DNA of 64,000 nt from CAWBAT01 sp046331665 (GTDB lineage: Bacteria > Acidobacteriota > Terriglobia > Versatilivoradales > Versatilivoraceae): assembly GCA_046331665.1 (NCBI GenBank), contig JAXLQK010000013.1, positions 1 to 64,000 on the forward strand, read 5' to 3'. Below the pieces are notes generated by a model. The model was not told where the DNA came from. It ran no database searches and saw nothing but the letters and a program-made list of their open reading frames with translations. Position numbers and translations under genes: made by a program. The number at the start of each line of letters is the position of its first letter. The first letter of the stretch is position 1. This document shows positions 25,201 through 32,353 of the stretch, in pieces.

Positions 25201-25617
25201 TAGTTTCTTTGTTCCGACTCCGGCGCGCTTTCCAGTGGCGAGTTGAAAGGCCAGATGTTCCGTGGCCAGCTTCCATCGCACACGAGCACAAAAGGCCGCC
25301 AAAATGGGGAAGAAACATCCAAAAGAATTGTTCAAATTGAAGTGGACGAGGGCCGGACGTTCTTTCAAAAAATAGCGAAACGGGAAGAGGAAATTTTGGA
25401 GCGGTGAGCGTCCATGAGTTTCGACGTAATCCACTTGGATTTGGCATTTCTGGAAAAAATCTGCCAACGGGAGGATATTGGGTCTTTGGGTGAGAACCAC
25501 GATAGGCCGATACTTTTCGCGGTTGATTCCAGGTATCAATAACTTGAGGTACTCTTCGGCGCCGCCGAGAAAAACGGCATCCGAGAAGAAAATGATCTTT
25601 TGCGGCTCAGAACCCAC
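22252..25617 (-). CDS. Three-domain glycosyltransferase chimera (GT4-GT2-GT4)
   Basis: About 1121 residues. Domain 1 (to about 390) is GT-B: FLGGAEEYLKLLIPG, GTIARFSVQKGHEYTIDA, FVGDGPQREKCYKR and EGLPLSILEALSVGVPVVAT. Domain 2 (about 400-690) is GT-A family 2: ASIIVLSWNKKELLQECL, ILVDNGSTDGTQDY, VLLNNDVIVEP and YVEDTDLSYRAWKAGY. Domain 3 (about 735-1121) is GT-B again: KILIVSKRLPRLGLDGSW, LIFMGYFKHPPNVEG and GAGLRGKVLEAMAMGKAVVA. Start: GTG 25617 has AGGGGAG five bases upstream and is preferred over the in-frame TTG at 25641. Domains 2 and 3 resemble the separate genes at 56792-58348 and 55409-56599. It probably adds several sugars in succession during surface-polysaccharide assembly. Confidence 0.86.
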   Translation of the reverse strand: MGSEPQKIIFFSDAVFLGGAEEYLKLLIPGINREKYRPIVVLTQRPNILPLADFFQKCQIQVDYVETHGRSPLQNFLFPFRYFLKERPALVHFNLNNSFGCFFPILAAFCARVRWKLATEHLAFQLATGKRAGVGTKKLVKKIISFCLDYTIAVSQANKRLLIRDYKIDPIRIKLIRNCIEVAKYQFSESGRKRVRAEFGIQHGQFLIGTIARFSVQKGHEYTIDAIPEIIRVYPQARFLFVGDGPQREKCYKRVEALGVDSHVIFAGEREDIADILSALDLFLLTSIYEGLPLSILEALSVGVPVVATQVSGTPEAVLHEKTGLLIPKADSSAVAAAVIRLLGDVELRVRMSRQSQLLIKHHFNRKFLIKQVEEFYDQLLAAPQEDDLAERPAGSRPSKASIIVLSWNKKELLQECLDAVQEAVEFDGGDHEIILVDNGSTDGTQDYIRIYYPEIRLIELDRNYRFCRANNIGVQCAKNKVVVLLNNDVIVEPGFLGPLLRGFDQPDIFAVTSQIFNYDQSKIREETGKTFGTLVFGCFHVGHTQPNEQDEQREYVPAFYAGGGSSAYDRAKFLALGGFNEIYNPGYVEDTDLSYRAWKAGYRVLFSPASKVIHKHRSTNVTKLGNRKIDYLIWRNLFVFFWLNVSSVKMFVNHLFKLPFRILLDLSRRRFAILVAFLGALLKMPRILWDRLSSHQPNRLSDEEVLATIDSWFLYRHQYLLKGKSFQPPRKILIVSKRLPRLGLDGSWIVVNLIRGLSANHEITLLSFMETEDEKPHADYLRRYCKEVKTITLYPYSDQLKSSFLFSKMFALIHACLLMRKEVLNQLKKEDHDLVQCEYLHTLNFIPNLREYPSLLTHHEVLSLAHKRNFQLASGFFEKLKRLVKWKLMQIYEARICRRVKMVAALSSVDQEYLESKLRLKNVRLVQTGVDTEVFTPCPACKEIPHSLIFMGYFKHPPNVEGVHYFFQRIWPGIQEAVPGVNITIIGRFPPPEILAYSHRDSVVFTEYVPDVRPYLQRHSVFVAPIISGAGLRGKVLEAMAMGKAVVATKRCVEGYAFESGRDLMIANTSEEFIRDTILLLQNSDRRGQIGNAARQRVVDHFGLAQLTKSFERIHEDVMQ

Positions 25618-25655
25618 TCTTTCTCCCCTCACACCCGTCAAAGAAGGAACCGCCC

Positions 25656-25669
25656 ATGTAAGCTTACAT
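25656..25669. promoter_or_regulatory. Perfect 14-bp palindrome in the 5' UTR of the GT chimera
   Basis: ATGTAAGCTTACAT lies between the candidate promoter and the start codon. It could be a dimeric repressor site. No second copy was noticed in the window, and short palindromes also occur by chance. Confidence 0.3.
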
Positions 25670-25693
25670 CGCTTTCTAAAGCAATAACTTATG

Positions 25694-25723
25694 AGTATAG
25701 CGTAGTGCCTTCACGGGCAGCAA
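25694..25723 (-). promoter_or_regulatory. Candidate promoter for the GT chimera operon
   Basis: Read on the minus strand: TTGCTG, 18-nt spacer, TATACT. It is placed between the upstream ligase gene stop and the GT chimera start, giving a short leader of ~70 nt. The -10 is good (5 of 6) and the -35 moderate. Confidence 0.4.
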
Positions 25724-25758
25724 CCGCGAGATTAACTGGAGCAACGTCGGGAAACGAA

Positions 25759-26961
25759 TCATCCGCCAAGTTCGCCCGAAGTCCCTCTCATTTCTCCACC
25801 TCTGTCCAGAGCGTACGGCGCGATGGCGAGGAAAAGGAAAACCATGAGAACTTCAGAATCTCCAAAATTGAACTCGAATTGACCCCCTACAAAAAGAACA
25901 ATGACGGCAATCAATCCAATCGCACAGATGGTTTTTTTAGCCGCATCCTTCAAGAACCGCGTATACGAAAGCCAGTGATCGACAACGAGTTTTGCCATCA
26001 GCCACAACCAGGCAATCGCACAGGGGATTCCGCGTTCCCCGGCGAATTGCAAGAGGTTATTGTGCAGATGGACTGGGAAAAACCCGTCGCGATAACGATC
26101 TTCCGGGTATTCATGATAATCATAGAAGACCTTTGAAACTCTCTGCGGTCCAACCCCCACCAGGGGATGGGCTGCGATCATCTTGAAACCGGCCTTCCAG
26201 ATCGCCCGCCGTGCGTAGTTTGACGGATTGGAAGAATCCCAAAGGCTCTGGAATCGCCGCTGAACCGGTCCGGGAATCGACAGTAACAACGCCACAATGA
26301 GCCCCATCATGGTCAACAATTTACAGTTTAATTTTCCCAGGGCAAGAATACAGCAAAGGCCAAGAATCGTAGCGATCCAGACGCTTCGAGTCATCGAGAG
26401 ACCCAAGGCGACCCCCATCCCCACGGCTAGGAGAATCCAGCCAAACATCCTCTGGGGGCGCAAGAAATAGAGGTATCCCACCAACGCGACAAAAACCAGC
26501 ATCAGCTCGCCGCTAAAGGTCATCCAGTGCCCCATGAATCCGGTAATTCTTCTCCCATCAGGTTGCAGGCCAAACCATTGGTAAAGGGAACGGAGAACGC
26601 CCATCCCGCCGAGGAGAAAAAGAATCCGATATCCACGCAGAATCGTGGCTTCTGAGAACAGTGTGCAGACCAAGGGAATCAATGAGAAAAGCCAGAACTT
26701 GTTGATCGGTGGGAACCCCATCCCGGGCTCCGGGGAAAAGGCCAAGGCCAGAAATGTTGTCCCCATGAAAATGGCAAGAGGAAGCTTAATCGGGGGAAAC
26801 TTCACTTCGATGTAACGATTCAGAAATTGAAGAACAACAAATCCCAGGATAGCCAAAGAGAGAAAGATCGAGGCCGCAGCAATGGAAATGAGGGGAAGCA
26901 CGGCGGCCATCAATGTGCATTCACGGGCGACGATTTCGACAATCTTTTCGCGGTTTCTCAT
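25759..26961 (-). CDS. O-antigen ligase/polymerase family membrane protein (WaaL/Wzy-like)
   Basis: 400 residues with about ten hydrophobic segments (for example FLSLAILGFVVLQFLN and LLAVGMGVALGLSMTRSVW). The diagnostic Wzy_C region HPLVGVGPQRVSKVFYDYHE is followed by PVHLHNNLLQFAGERGIPCA, whose conserved periplasmic loop His is typical of O-antigen ligases and polymerases. The start is ATG 26961 (MRNREKIVEI) with GGAATCCGGGAA upstream; a longer frame to 27051 would overlap the divergent flippase gene. With that divergent gene it forms a polymerise-or-ligate and flip pair. Ligase and polymerase roles cannot be separated from sequence alone. Confidence 0.82.
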   Translation of the reverse strand: MRNREKIVEIVARECTLMAAVLPLISIAAASIFLSLAILGFVVLQFLNRYIEVKFPPIKLPLAIFMGTTFLALAFSPEPGMGFPPINKFWLFSLIPLVCTLFSEATILRGYRILFLLGGMGVLRSLYQWFGLQPDGRRITGFMGHWMTFSGELMLVFVALVGYLYFLRPQRMFGWILLAVGMGVALGLSMTRSVWIATILGLCCILALGKLNCKLLTMMGLIVALLLSIPGPVQRRFQSLWDSSNPSNYARRAIWKAGFKMIAAHPLVGVGPQRVSKVFYDYHEYPEDRYRDGFFPVHLHNNLLQFAGERGIPCAIAWLWLMAKLVVDHWLSYTRFLKDAAKKTICAIGLIAVIVLFVGGQFEFNFGDSEVLMVFLFLAIAPYALDRGGEMRGTSGELGG

Positions 26962-27009
26962 TTCCCGGATTCCTGATACATTCGTGCTAATTTCCCAGCG
27001 AATGGAGTT

Positions 27010-28530
27010 GTGTCGATCTGGAAATGCTGGCTGGTGCGCTTGAGTAAGCAAGTCCCTTTAGAACAATCTCATCAGATTGGCACCAAAGCCATGAGGGGAG
27101 CGTCTCTCATGGTCATGCGTACCCTCGTCCTTTATCCTATCGGAGTCTTCGGAGAAATATGCCTGGCCAGACTTCTTACCCCCCAGGATTTCGGGGTTTA
27201 TGCCCTGGCAAGCTTTATGACCGTGACCTTGGCAGGTGTTCTGGAAGTGGGACTAGCCGCTTCTTTGATACAACGATACGAAGAGCCGCGAGACGAGGAG
27301 TATCAAATACTTTTTTCCCTTCAAATTCTGGGAATCACGGCACTAACGCTCATCGCTTTCTTCCTGGCCCCCACCCTTTTCCCCCTTTTCAATCTTGACG
27401 TCAGTATCCGTTGGAAACTTCTGGTTCTACTCTTTTGCCCGTGGATCAGTTCATTTGCAACCATGTCGACGGTTAAGCTGGAACGGGAACTCCGCTATGC
27501 GGTCTTTGCCAAGATCGACATTCTGCGGGGTCTCAGCTACGTGGGAACTGCCGTGCCGTTGGCCTTCCTCGGATGTAAATCCTGGAGCTTCATTGGTGCC
27601 ATTACGGTGAGCACCATGGTCAAGGCTTGGGTGTCTTTTCGAGAAGCCCCATGGCCAATCCGTTTGCGTCTTGACCTCAAAGGGATGGAGCGTACTTTGC
27701 ACTTTGGAATTCTCTATCAGCTCTCCACTCTGACTTCCCTGTTCCGTGACCACATTGCCGTCGTCCTGGGGGCGCCGCATTTCGGGACCCAGGCCGTTGG
27801 GTACTTGAATTGGGCTAAGAACACGACTTATTACACCAGCCAGATTTTTACTCAGGTTGTCTCCAGAGTCGCCTTCCCAACCCTTTCCCGCGTTCAGCAT
27901 GACAAACAAGCTATGGCAAGAATGACCGAACTCATCCTGAAATACATTAATTTATTCACCTTGCCCGTCATCATCATTTTCGCAGCCTTGATTCCTGAAT
28001 TCGTCACTGTAGTTTACACGAACAAATGGACCCCCGCGATCCCGGCCTTCTATGCTTATTCGGTGCGGATGATTGGCTCGAACTTTACCACTCTCATCGT
28101 CAGTGTCTTGAACGCCTCGGGAACGGTGAAACAATCCTTAAGAATCCTTATCTGGTGGACCCTGTTGGATTGGGGGTTCGCGCTCCTCTTTATTCCCTAC
28201 GCCGGGTTTACGGGTATCGCTCTCGCTTATGCTTTGAGTGTCATCCCCGTTTCGATCTGGCTGATCTTGGCACTGAATCGAGTCGTACGGATCAAACTCG
28301 GACCGAGTTTTTACCAGCCCCTCCTCCTTAGTCTTACTGCCGGGGCAGTGGTCTATCTGATCAAGCCCTTGTTTACACCATCCTGGGGGTCAGTAATCGG
28401 GCTCAGTGCTTCAGGTCTTTTTCTCTTTGTCTCTTTACTTTTGCTTTTGGAAGGGCAAACAATCCTCTACGAATGTAAAGTGTTTACAGAGATTGTGCTC
28501 AGACGACGGGAGGCCCTCCCTTCCCGTTGA
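27010..28530 (+). CDS. Polysaccharide flippase (Wzx/WzxC-like, MOP superfamily)
   Basis: 506 residues with 12-14 hydrophobic segments. The N-terminus GTKAMRGASLMVMRTLVLYP, with LARLLTPQDFGVYALASF just after, is typical of the Polysacc_synt_3 branch. The family moves lipid-linked oligosaccharide across the inner membrane. Start GTG 27010 follows GGAG closely; a later GTG at 27034 is possible. It is transcribed divergently from the ligase/polymerase gene, with about 50 nt between the starts. The 3' end converges on the cyclase gene. Confidence 0.85.
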   Translation: MSIWKCWLVRLSKQVPLEQSHQIGTKAMRGASLMVMRTLVLYPIGVFGEICLARLLTPQDFGVYALASFMTVTLAGVLEVGLAASLIQRYEEPRDEEYQILFSLQILGITALTLIAFFLAPTLFPLFNLDVSIRWKLLVLLFCPWISSFATMSTVKLERELRYAVFAKIDILRGLSYVGTAVPLAFLGCKSWSFIGAITVSTMVKAWVSFREAPWPIRLRLDLKGMERTLHFGILYQLSTLTSLFRDHIAVVLGAPHFGTQAVGYLNWAKNTTYYTSQIFTQVVSRVAFPTLSRVQHDKQAMARMTELILKYINLFTLPVIIIFAALIPEFVTVVYTNKWTPAIPAFYAYSVRMIGSNFTTLIVSVLNASGTVKQSLRILIWWTLLDWGFALLFIPYAGFTGIALAYALSVIPVSIWLILALNRVVRIKLGPSFYQPLLLSLTAGAVVYLIKPLFTPSWGSVIGLSASGLFLFVSLLLLLEGQTILYECKVFTEIVLRRREALPSR

Positions 28531-28568
28531 GTAATCGGAATTCCACGAGTTCCCAGCCGCCAGGCGCT

Positions 28569-29618
28569 TCAACGCAGGGCGAGAGGCCGCATTGTAAATC
28601 CAGCGGCGGCACCTTTTATTTTGTTGGTTGCTGCCACATAACAAAACTCATAGGCCTTATCGCGGGCCAGATCTTCCAGAAAATGGAATTCTCCAATATG
28701 AACTCCCTGCGTCACCAGCAGATACTGGTGAACCGGGATGAAAGTCTCACTTCCTGCCTCTGCTGGAGCGACTTCCAGACCCGACGTGTCCGAAGCGATT
28801 AAGATGGCACCTTTTTGCTCGACGAGCCATTTGGCCGCTTCCAAGTTGATCCCTGCCGTATCATGGGCACGAAGCAGGTCATGGTTACTTCCGGCCTCTC
28901 CCCAATACCGCAGGGTTCCTGTCCGGATGAAGACGGCGTCCCCCGGTTGAATATCCATCTTTTCCCATCCAAGTGTTTTCTTTAGATCCTCTGAAGTGAT
29001 CACGCGGTGCCCTTCCAACGCGTCCACGTTATAAAAACCGGCTACATCGATAAGCACACCCCGGGCCACGATCGGAGGGATTGTGTTCGCGTCAGCCTTC
29101 CGAATCCCCCAGTTCCCACCCCAATCCTCCTCCTTGAAACCGTTATACCAGTGGTTGTCCTTGCCTGTGGTGATATGGCCGAGGCCATCGATCTGGGTAG
29201 CCACATTGTCACTGATGAAGAGCGCACAACTGTGCCAGCCGACTCCTGACTTGTTGACGGCAGGAAGGGTGAAATCGAGGTCCTGTTGACGTTTGACACC
29301 CTCTGGGGAGCGAAAGATCATGATTTCACCGGGGGAATGACCTGGCCATTTGAAAGAAGTCCGGTCGTAGGCTACTCCAAGGTCATAGACTTTTCCTTGT
29401 TTCACCAAACTGAGTGCTTTCAAAGTCATCGCCGGACTCATGGCATTCAGAGATCCCACTTCATCTTCATTCCCCCAAATCCAGCCCCACCCCTGTCCCT
29501 TTTTCCAGCCCTTGATCTGGGCATCCAGAGAAGCCGAGTGAAAGAGCAGAAAGGCCCCGCAGAGCAAGCCAACAGCGATGCCTCTGGCACCATGGTAGTT
29601 ATTTAACCGGCAATTCAT
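28569..29618 (-). CDS. Exported cyclase-family protein (kynurenine formamidase-like fold)
   Basis: 349 residues from ATG 29618, which has a perfect AGGAGG six bases upstream and starts a signal peptide (GIAVGLLCGAFLLFHSASLDAQ). The mature part carries metal-site features of the Cyclase family: SGVGWHSCALFISDNVATQ followed by IDGLGHI, and RGVLIDVAGFYNVDALEG. Family members hydrolyse amides or lactones using Mn or Zn; most are cytoplasmic, so export is a notable difference. An upstream extension to 29705 exists but is unlikely. The substrate is unknown. Confidence 0.8.
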   Translation of the reverse strand: MNCRLNNYHGARGIAVGLLCGAFLLFHSASLDAQIKGWKKGQGWGWIWGNEDEVGSLNAMSPAMTLKALSLVKQGKVYDLGVAYDRTSFKWPGHSPGEIMIFRSPEGVKRQQDLDFTLPAVNKSGVGWHSCALFISDNVATQIDGLGHITTGKDNHWYNGFKEEDWGGNWGIRKADANTIPPIVARGVLIDVAGFYNVDALEGHRVITSEDLKKTLGWEKMDIQPGDAVFIRTGTLRYWGEAGSNHDLLRAHDTAGINLEAAKWLVEQKGAILIASDTSGLEVAPAEAGSETFIPVHQYLLVTQGVHIGEFHFLEDLARDKAYEFCYVAATNKIKGAAAGFTMRPLALR

Positions 29619-29803
29619 GTTTCCTCCTAGTAGATCGAGAAATGAGCTTAATCGGTGAGTATTGGAATTGTGGCTGACACAGGATCTGATTTGCAAGCTC
29701 TCCATTTTAACTCTTGAAATATCGAAGACTCAGTCCCCCTTCCAGAGACATCCTGCGGGAATAGATTCAACCAATGGGAGGGAAAGATGACCAGGAATGA
29801 AGG

Positions 29804-29834
29804 TTGTAGGGATGAGAAAAATTATGTGTATAAT
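29804..29834 (+). promoter_or_regulatory. Candidate promoter for the methyltransferase at 29876
   Basis: TTGTAG, 19-nt spacer, perfect TATAAT (29829-29834). The spacer is long. It would give a leader of about 35 nt. Confidence 0.45.
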
Positions 29835-29875
29835 ACGGCAGCGTTACTGCCAATCGCTTGAAGGATATGGAACCG

Positions 29876-30637
29876 ATGACCAGGGAAGAAAGAATCGCGC
29901 TCGCCAACAGTGAACCGCGCTGGATGTACGAATTCGATCTTGGCGAGGGTATCAGTACGCCTTTGCTGGCGGAAGAACTCCGCTCGGTGCACCAGACTCG
30001 AGAGGGGGCGATATTGCCTTTAATTGATCGGCTTTACCCTGCAGGGTTGGGAAAAACTCATTGCCTGGACGTTGCCTGCAACGAAGGCTATTTTTCCCAT
30101 TTGCTTTACAAACGTGGGGCGGTAGTTCGAGGAATTGATATTCGAAATGTGAACATTCAGAGGGCCAGAACCATCCAGGAACTTTATGGTTTGGAAACTG
30201 ATCGCCTTCAGTTCGAAGTGGAGGATTTCCTGCTGAACAAGGACGCGCCAGACACTTACGAATTGGTCCTCTTCCTGGGACTCCTCTACCACCTGGAAAA
30301 CCCAATGGGAGCCCTGCGCATTCTCTACCGAATTTCCCGGAATCTCGTGGTGATCGATACCCAGTTAACACGCCATAACGCTCCCGTGGAGTCGGGCTGG
30401 GGACAAACAGACGTTCATTTGGAATTACCCTCGAGCGTCGCACTCTTTCAGGAAAACGACTTTGAAGGAAACAATTTGGCTTCTTGGAAGAATTTGAGTT
30501 TTATCCCCAATGCCGCGGCCATGAAACAGATGCTTTATGCGGCTGGGTTTTCGATCGTGATGCAGTTGGCTGCCAAGCCCGGATCCAACCCCCAATATCT
30601 GAACAATGACCGGGGGATTTTTGTCGCTTTCAAATAG
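29876..30637 (+). CDS. Class I SAM-dependent methyltransferase
   Basis: 253 residues. Motif I HCLDVACNEGYFSHLLYKRG, motif II VRGIDIRNVNIQRA and motif IV TYELVLFLGLLYHLENPMGA define the Rossmann methyltransferase fold, resembling the DUF1698/CmoB-like group that often modifies sugars or tRNA. Start ATG 29876 has AAGGA ten bases upstream; ATG 29867 and TTG 29858 are in frame but sit too close to the ribosome site. It converges with the next methyltransferase (8 nt apart). The substrate cannot be deduced. Confidence 0.8.
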   Translation: MTREERIALANSEPRWMYEFDLGEGISTPLLAEELRSVHQTREGAILPLIDRLYPAGLGKTHCLDVACNEGYFSHLLYKRGAVVRGIDIRNVNIQRARTIQELYGLETDRLQFEVEDFLLNKDAPDTYELVLFLGLLYHLENPMGALRILYRISRNLVVIDTQLTRHNAPVESGWGQTDVHLELPSSVALFQENDFEGNNLASWKNLSFIPNAAAMKQMLYAAGFSIVMQLAAKPGSNPQYLNNDRGIFVAFK

Positions 30638-30645
30638 AGCCCAGA

Positions 30646-31404
30646 TTAGAGGGCCTTCTGTTCAACCACGGTGAACACTGTCGGATTTAACCAGAAATTG
30701 TCGTAATGGATTTCGAAGATCTGGTCCCGGCGCATCCTAAGGAAATCCCCTCCAAACTCCCAAAAGACTGGATACTCACCCTCGTTCCCATGGCAGCTTA
30801 GGGGATGCAGGTAGACTGGCTCTCCAGAGGGCTCCAACTTGATTCTCTGGCGAGTGGCTCGTCGGTGAATCAGAGGAATGGTATAGACCTGATAACCTCC
30901 TGGCCTCAACACCCGGTGGGCCTCGCGAAGCGCAAGCTCATAATTGTCAATGTGCTCCAACGTTTCAGAGTGGATCACCAAGTCGAAGGAACAGTCGCCA
31001 AAGGTCAGGCGGGTCATATCCTGGTTCGAAAGTCCATGGATCATTTCCCCGCGCGGCTCAGTGGGGGCGAAGGCCGTCTCGGTAAGTGAGCCTGCCCGTG
31101 AAAGCGGCTCGCTTAGTTCATTGGTTTGGTTCAAATGCAGGATGGCGAGTGGCTGGTGGGGCGAGAGGATCCTCTTGAGGCTCCAGAGCAGCATGCGAAC
31201 CCGACATGACATGCGGCAGTGGCTACAGGCGTGCCCTTCCCGAAGGTCAAAGTGGGCCCTCTCACGCCGGGAGAGTTCCCAACTGGTCGCCAGAGAATCA
31301 CTGATGACGGGAGAAAAAGAGAATGTCCGGGAACGACAGTTAGCGCATCCTAGCCTGTCGATCCGGCAAAGTCGCCGAACGCGACTCATAATTTCTGGTT
31401 CCAA
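30646..31404 (-). CDS. Methyltransferase-like protein with N-terminal Cys pairs and an atypical SAM loop
   Basis: 252 residues. The C-terminal half has the Methyltransf_11 features FGDCSFDLVIHSETLEHIDN and EAHRVLRPGGYQVYTIPLIH. The usual glycine-rich motif I is missing; its place reads LAILHLNQTNELSEPL. The N-terminal half has CRIDRLGCANC and CSHCRMSC clusters that could bind zinc. Start ATG 31404 or ATG 31389. It may be a diverged or inactive methyltransferase, or a group with an altered cofactor site. No operon partner. Confidence 0.65.
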   Translation of the reverse strand: MEPEIMSRVRRLCRIDRLGCANCRSRTFSFSPVISDSLATSWELSRRERAHFDLREGHACSHCRMSCRVRMLLWSLKRILSPHQPLAILHLNQTNELSEPLSRAGSLTETAFAPTEPRGEMIHGLSNQDMTRLTFGDCSFDLVIHSETLEHIDNYELALREAHRVLRPGGYQVYTIPLIHRRATRQRIKLEPSGEPVYLHPLSCHGNEGEYPVFWEFGGDFLRMRRDQIFEIHYDNFWLNPTVFTVVEQKAL

Positions 31405-31455
31405 GAATTATAGGACATGAAATCCTATTCCTGCGCAAAGCGAAGCGGCACCGGA

Positions 31456-32262
31456 TTATTTCAAATTGAACTTGTCAATCTCTTCCTGGCTATAAACCTT
31501 GCCTTTCACTCTCAAGGCATGGATTTCATTGACGGGCTGAAACTCCACGAAGATTGTAGATTCCACTTCATGCAACAGTTTGCCGGTCTTGACCTCCAAA
31601 GCAATTTCCCCTTTTTGTCCCGGCTTGAATGACTTCACCTTGGTGGTGTCGACCATGTAATCGGGAAGATTCTCCACTTTCGGGAGACTGATCTGTTCGA
31701 TCCAAACTTCCTGCTTTGAATCGTTGGTGAAGGGGAAATTGACGCTCAGGGTCTTTTCCTGGGCAGCTACCCCAAAATTGATGGCCAGTTCGTCAAACTT
31801 GATATCAGGCTTCCCCTTGGCCTTGATGGCCTTCTGGGATTCGCTATACCTTTGGAAGATGGGTTTGGGGATATCGGCGGGATCATAGAACCACTCTCCA
31901 TCTACTAATTTCCAGTGGGTCTCCCGAGGGATGGACATCACCCCAATGAATGAAGCCGAGACGAAACAACCGACTACAACTCTGGCGGTTTGTTGATCCC
32001 GCCCAACCTGAACTTCCTCGATCTTAAAGTCGTAAATCTTGCCGCGGTCCTGATTCTCAAAGGCTTCCTTGCCGTCCTTAATCACATACTCGGAGGCAAG
32101 GTCCCACCGGTTTCTTTTGATGGTTCCATAAAAAAGGGTCACCCGGGCCCGAAGTTTTTCGGCTAGGGCGTCGGTTTGCTTCGTTTCTGGGGAATGAATG
32201 GCGAGCGGCAGCGAATTAAATAACAAGAGGAAAAACAGCAGGAAGTTCATTAGGTATTTCAT
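31456..32262 (-). CDS. Exported protein with a DUF1573-like C-terminal domain
   Basis: 268 residues. The signal peptide is MKYLMNFLLFFLLLFNSLPL. An SnoaL/NTF2-like looking middle (LRARVTLFYGTIKRNRWDLA) is followed from about residue 160 by a DUF1573-like sandwich (FDELAINFGVAAQEKTLSV, FPFTNDSKQEVWIEQI) but without the usual CGC motif. It lies downstream of a strong terminator, so it is probably transcribed separately from the 529-aa gene. Function unknown; location most likely periplasm. Confidence 0.6.
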   Translation of the reverse strand: MKYLMNFLLFFLLLFNSLPLAIHSPETKQTDALAEKLRARVTLFYGTIKRNRWDLASEYVIKDGKEAFENQDRGKIYDFKIEEVQVGRDQQTARVVVGCFVSASFIGVMSIPRETHWKLVDGEWFYDPADIPKPIFQRYSESQKAIKAKGKPDIKFDELAINFGVAAQEKTLSVNFPFTNDSKQEVWIEQISLPKVENLPDYMVDTTKVKSFKPGQKGEIALEVKTGKLLHEVESTIFVEFQPVNEIHALRVKGKVYSQEEIDKFNLK

Positions 32263-32300
32263 TTTCTACTACCCTTTTCTCTTCTCTCAGATGAGTTAAC

Positions 32301-32335
32301 AAAAAAAAAGGTGGCCACGGTCGTGGCCACCTTTT
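32301..32335 (-). terminator. Strong rho-independent terminator after the 529-aa exported protein gene
   Basis: AAAAGGTGGCCACG and CGTGGCCACCTTTT form a perfect 14-bp stem. On the minus strand it is followed by a run of nine T. It starts 19 nt after the stop of the gene ending at 32354. The plus-strand reading has only TTTT, so it acts mainly for the minus strand. Confidence 0.92.
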
Positions 32336-32353
32336 GTACCGCAATCAAACGGA

